From Pacificispira sp002696645 (lineage in GTDB: Bacteria > Pseudomonadota > Alphaproteobacteria > UBA8366 > Aestuariispiraceae): DNA of 60,559 nt. Location of the stretch: contig NZ_JBLZHU010000013.1 of NCBI RefSeq assembly GCF_048892425.1, positions 1 through 60,559 of the forward strand, read 5' to 3'. Positions within the stretch are counted from its first letter, which is position 1. Each line of letters begins with the position of its first letter. This document shows positions 58,512 through 60,559 of this stretch, one piece after another. The notes under the pieces are model-generated. The model was given only the letters and a program-made list of their open reading frames with translations, ran no database searches and was not told the origin of the DNA. Made by a program: the position numbers and the translations under genes.

Positions 58512-59017
58512 TCCGTATGGCGGGGCCCAGCCCTGTAGAAGCCCTGAACACCGCTTTGGAACTGGATAATCTTTGGTTTGGGGAGCGTTTTGCGGTTTGG
58601 ACGATGCGCATGTGGTTTGCGACCTTGTCGCCAGACGGCAGCCATCGTCCGCTTCTGGACCAGGCCTATCGCACGGTGGGCGCAACAGAGGCCATGCCCA
58701 GCATTGATGGCGCACTGTGGGTTTTTAAGGTCGGCGCCAGGCGGCCGGTGGAAATCTCCGCCCCCTGCAAGCGCGCCCTGACCTGTGACGAGAAACGTGC
58801 GCTGCATCTTCTGGCCTGTCATCAACAGGGCATTGCCATAGCCGCCCAGCCGGTGGCGGAGGCGTTGTTTCCCCCCTCGGCAGCTAGGGCCAGTCACCGC
58901 CCGCTCAGCCTATGGGCGGATATTCTGGAGCGCGCGGGGCTAGACCTGCCGATGCGGGATTGGGACTTACCGGAGTTGCGCCGACCGGAAGGAGTCAGCC
59001 GCCACAGTCTTCACTGA
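58505..59017 (+). CDS. Unknown protein, 170 aa, behind a Fur-like box
   Basis: I take the ATG at 58505 because GGAGG lies seven bases upstream. The protein has no signal peptide or membrane segment. Visible pieces are LNTALELDNLWFGERFAVWT near residue 20, PLLDQAYRTVGATEAMPS, a Cys pair around residues 83-90 (SAPCKRALTCDEKRALHLL), and a Pro-rich end (LPMRDWDLPELRRPEG). I recognise no family. It is cotranslated with the small gene at 58350-58511, and argG begins about 100 bp later on the same strand. Iron-dependent expression is suggested by the upstream palindrome only. Confidence 0.6.
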   Translation: MLIRMAGPSPVEALNTALELDNLWFGERFAVWTMRMWFATLSPDGSHRPLLDQAYRTVGATEAMPSIDGALWVFKVGARRPVEISAPCKRALTCDEKRALHLLACHQQGIAIAAQPVAEALFPPSAARASHRPLSLWADILERAGLDLPMRDWDLPELRRPEGVSRHSLH

Positions 59018-59119
59018 GACAAGGTCTTAGCGCTCAGCTTGCCAACCGTCTGTGTGGCGATTAGAACCCCTGTGCGGGTCCTTGTGGACCTACTGGACAA
59101 ATCGGTGCGCGAGGCTGGC

Positions 59120-60334
59120 ATGAAAAAAGACGTTAATAAGGTCGTATTGGCATATTCCGGTGGCTTGGATACCTCGGTCATCCTGCGCTGGCTGCAAGAC
59201 ACCTATGGCTGTGAGGTTGTGACCTTCACCGCCGATTTGGGGCAAGGTGAAGAACTGGAGCCGGCCCGCAAGAAAGCCGAGATGATGGGGATCAAGGAGA
59301 TCTTCATCGAAGACCTGCGCAAAGAATTTGTGCGCGACTATGTCTTCCCCATGTTTCGCGCCAATGCTCAGTATGAAGGCACGTATCTGCTGGGCACCTC
59401 CATCGCGCGCCCGCTGATTTCCAAGCGCCAAATTGAAATTGCCAAGATGGTGGGTGCCGATGCGGTTGCCCATGGCGCGACCGGCAAAGGCAATGACCAG
59501 ATCCGCTTTGAACTCAGCTATTACGCGCTGAAGCCGGACATCAAGATCATCGCCCCCTGGCGCGAATGGGATTTGAATTCCCGCACAAAACTGATCGCCT
59601 ATGCCGAACAGCATCAGATTCCGGTTTCCAAGGACAAGCGCGGCGAAGCGCCCTTCTCCCAGGACGCCAATCTGCTGCACATTTCCTCCGAAGGGAAAAT
59701 CCTGGAAGATCCGGCTGTTGCCGCCGATATGGACCTGATCCTGTCGCGCATGGTGTCGCCCCAGAATGCACCGGACAAGGCCGAAGAGATCACGATTGAT
59801 TTTGAAGCGGGCGATCCGGTCGCAATCAATGGGGAGAAGATGAGCCCGGCCACCCTGCTGACCAAGCTGAATGAAATGGGTGGGCGCAATGGGATCGGCT
59901 GTTTGGATATCGTGGAAAACCGTTTCATCGGCATGAAGTCTCGCGGTGTTTACGAAACCCCAGGCGGCACGATCCTGTTCCAGATGCGCCGCGCCATTGA
60001 AAGCCTGACGCTGGATCGCGGTGCGATGCATCTGAAGGACGAGTTGATGCCGCGCTATGCGGAACTGGTCTATAACGGATTCTGGTTCTCCCCAGAACGC
60101 GAAATGCTGCAAGCCGCCATTGATCATTGCAGCAGCGTCGTCACCGGTCAGGTCACCGCCAATCTGTATAAGGGCAACGTCCTGATCACCGGCCGCAGCG
60201 CGCCCAAGAGCCTGTATGACGCCGATATCGTGACCTTCGAAGAAGACACCGTCTACGACCAGCGCGACGCCGAAGGCTTCATCAAGCTAAACGCCCTGCG
60301 CCTGCGCCTGCGGGGTCGATTGCTGGGACGGTAG
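59120..60334 (+). CDS. argG: Argininosuccinate synthase
   Basis: Ligates citrulline and aspartate with ATP in arginine synthesis. The 404-residue protein shows the PP-loop KVVLAYSGGLDTSVILRWLQ (about residues 7-26). TSIARPLISKRQIEIAKMV and the AHGATGKGNDQIRFE segment bind ATP and citrulline, followed by IIAPWREWDL and SREMLQAAIDHCSS-like EREMLQAAIDHCSSVVTGQV. I take the ATG at 59120 (MKKDVNKVVLAYSGG). An earlier frame from 59039 would add 27 unrelated residues. It is separated by about 100 bp from the preceding unknown gene. Confidence 0.97.
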   Translation: MKKDVNKVVLAYSGGLDTSVILRWLQDTYGCEVVTFTADLGQGEELEPARKKAEMMGIKEIFIEDLRKEFVRDYVFPMFRANAQYEGTYLLGTSIARPLISKRQIEIAKMVGADAVAHGATGKGNDQIRFELSYYALKPDIKIIAPWREWDLNSRTKLIAYAEQHQIPVSKDKRGEAPFSQDANLLHISSEGKILEDPAVAADMDLILSRMVSPQNAPDKAEEITIDFEAGDPVAINGEKMSPATLLTKLNEMGGRNGIGCLDIVENRFIGMKSRGVYETPGGTILFQMRRAIESLTLDRGAMHLKDELMPRYAELVYNGFWFSPEREMLQAAIDHCSSVVTGQVTANLYKGNVLITGRSAPKSLYDADIVTFEEDTVYDQRDAEGFIKLNALRLRLRGRLLGR

Positions 60335-60380
60335 AGCCCTTCTTTCGAAGACAACGTCCAGCTTTTTGGTTCTGTCTTTT

Positions 60381-60453
60381 CCCTCCCCCTCGAGGGGGGA
60401 GGATGGGTCTTTTACTCCCTCCCCCTTGAGGGGGGAGGGTCGGGGTGGGGGTG
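60381..60453. repeat. Two GC-rich dispersed inverted repeats after argG
   Basis: CCCTCCCCCTCGAGGGGGGA (60381-60400) and a related CTCCCTCCCCCTTGAGGGGG copy from about 60414, followed by GTCGGGGTGGGGGTGA, are strong hairpins of the type scattered between genes in many alphaproteobacteria. They lie 45 bp past the argG stop and could end its transcript. Confidence 0.7.
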
Positions 60454-60506
60454 ACAAGGCCGCAAGGCCTTCGCCTGCAGTAGGGTTGATTGCGGAGGAG
60501 AGAGCA

Positions 60507-60545
60507 CCCCCCCCCCCCCCCCCCCCCCCCCCCGGGGGGGGGGGG
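60507..60545. other. Poly-C/poly-G run, probable contig-end artefact
   Basis: Twenty-seven C bases are followed by twelve G bases, then CAAAAT and another G run at the window end. Homopolymers of this length and order are not expected in this genome and are typical of sequencing or assembly error at a contig end. Confidence 0.75.
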
Positions 60546-60559
60546 CAAAATGGGGGGGC

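Noticed and set aside
59090..60127. 345-codon open frame antisense to argG
   Set aside because: Shadow of the conserved argininosuccinate synthase gene.

Overview
The window is chromosomal DNA of an alphaproteobacterium, by eye in the mid-to-high 50s %GC. It carries the replication-initiation block gyrB-recF-dnaN-dnaA-rpsT, followed by echA-mutM-ubiE-ubiB-coaBC-dut. It also carries the FYDLN-protein/tRNA-Ala/aroA-cmk-rpsA-ihfB block and a four-subunit sarcosine oxidase operon (soxBDAG). This combination resembles Rhodospirillales-like alphaproteobacteria, but genus cannot be read from the sequence. The right end finishes in a long poly-C/poly-G run that looks like a contig-end artefact.

Layout. 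1-3.3 kb: a minus-strand accessory locus that looks like a polymorphic toxin with its immunity gene, an unknown membrane protein, and a second copy of the immunity gene preceded by a remnant of the toxin's last codons. 3.4-7.7 kb: a small coiled-coil membrane protein, a cupin, and a periplasmic-binding-protein ABC importer of the Fe-siderophore/cobalamin class with a Cys-containing secreted protein upstream. 7.7-10.9 kb: a MmgE/PrpD protein paired with an HTD2-type hydratase, and a divergent DUF1989 protein. 11-25.4 kb: DNA replication, repair, ubiquinone, CoA and dUTP housekeeping genes. 25.4-31 kb: an Rrf2 regulator and cysK, a 34-bp tandem palindromic repeat array, and a LysR regulator divergent from an iorAB molybdenum hydroxylase. 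31-36.3 kb: sarcosine oxidase, which links one-carbon and glycine-betaine catabolism to tetrahydrofolate. 36.5-42.4 kb: a SUV3-like helicase overlapping an S4 RNA-binding protein, a BetI-like TetR regulator, and a lipoprotein/DUF350/serine-protease trio. 42.5-50.6 kb: an aminotransferase, a NUDIX hydrolase, tRNA-Ala, the FYDLN protein, and aroA-cmk-rpsA-ihfB with a nitronate monooxygenase gene inserted between aroA and cmk. 50.6-54.1 kb: a LapA-like protein, cobO, a SYLF-domain protein and cobQ. 54.1-60.3 kb: a self-inhibited Fic protein with a large palindrome in its promoter, a choline-sulfatase, an MFS transporter, a Fur-box-like palindrome in front of two unrecognised small genes, and argG.

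How the parts work together. Choline-sulfatase (betC), the BetI-like regulator and soxBDAG point to use of choline-type osmolytes as carbon and nitrogen sources, although the middle steps of that pathway are not in the window. The ABC importer, cobO and cobQ suggest cobalamin metabolism and metal or corrinoid uptake. The parts least explained by known families are the toxin-immunity locus with its recombination scar, the Fic gene with a putative self-operator, the Fur-box-associated gene pair, and the dispersed/tandem 34-bp palindrome family.
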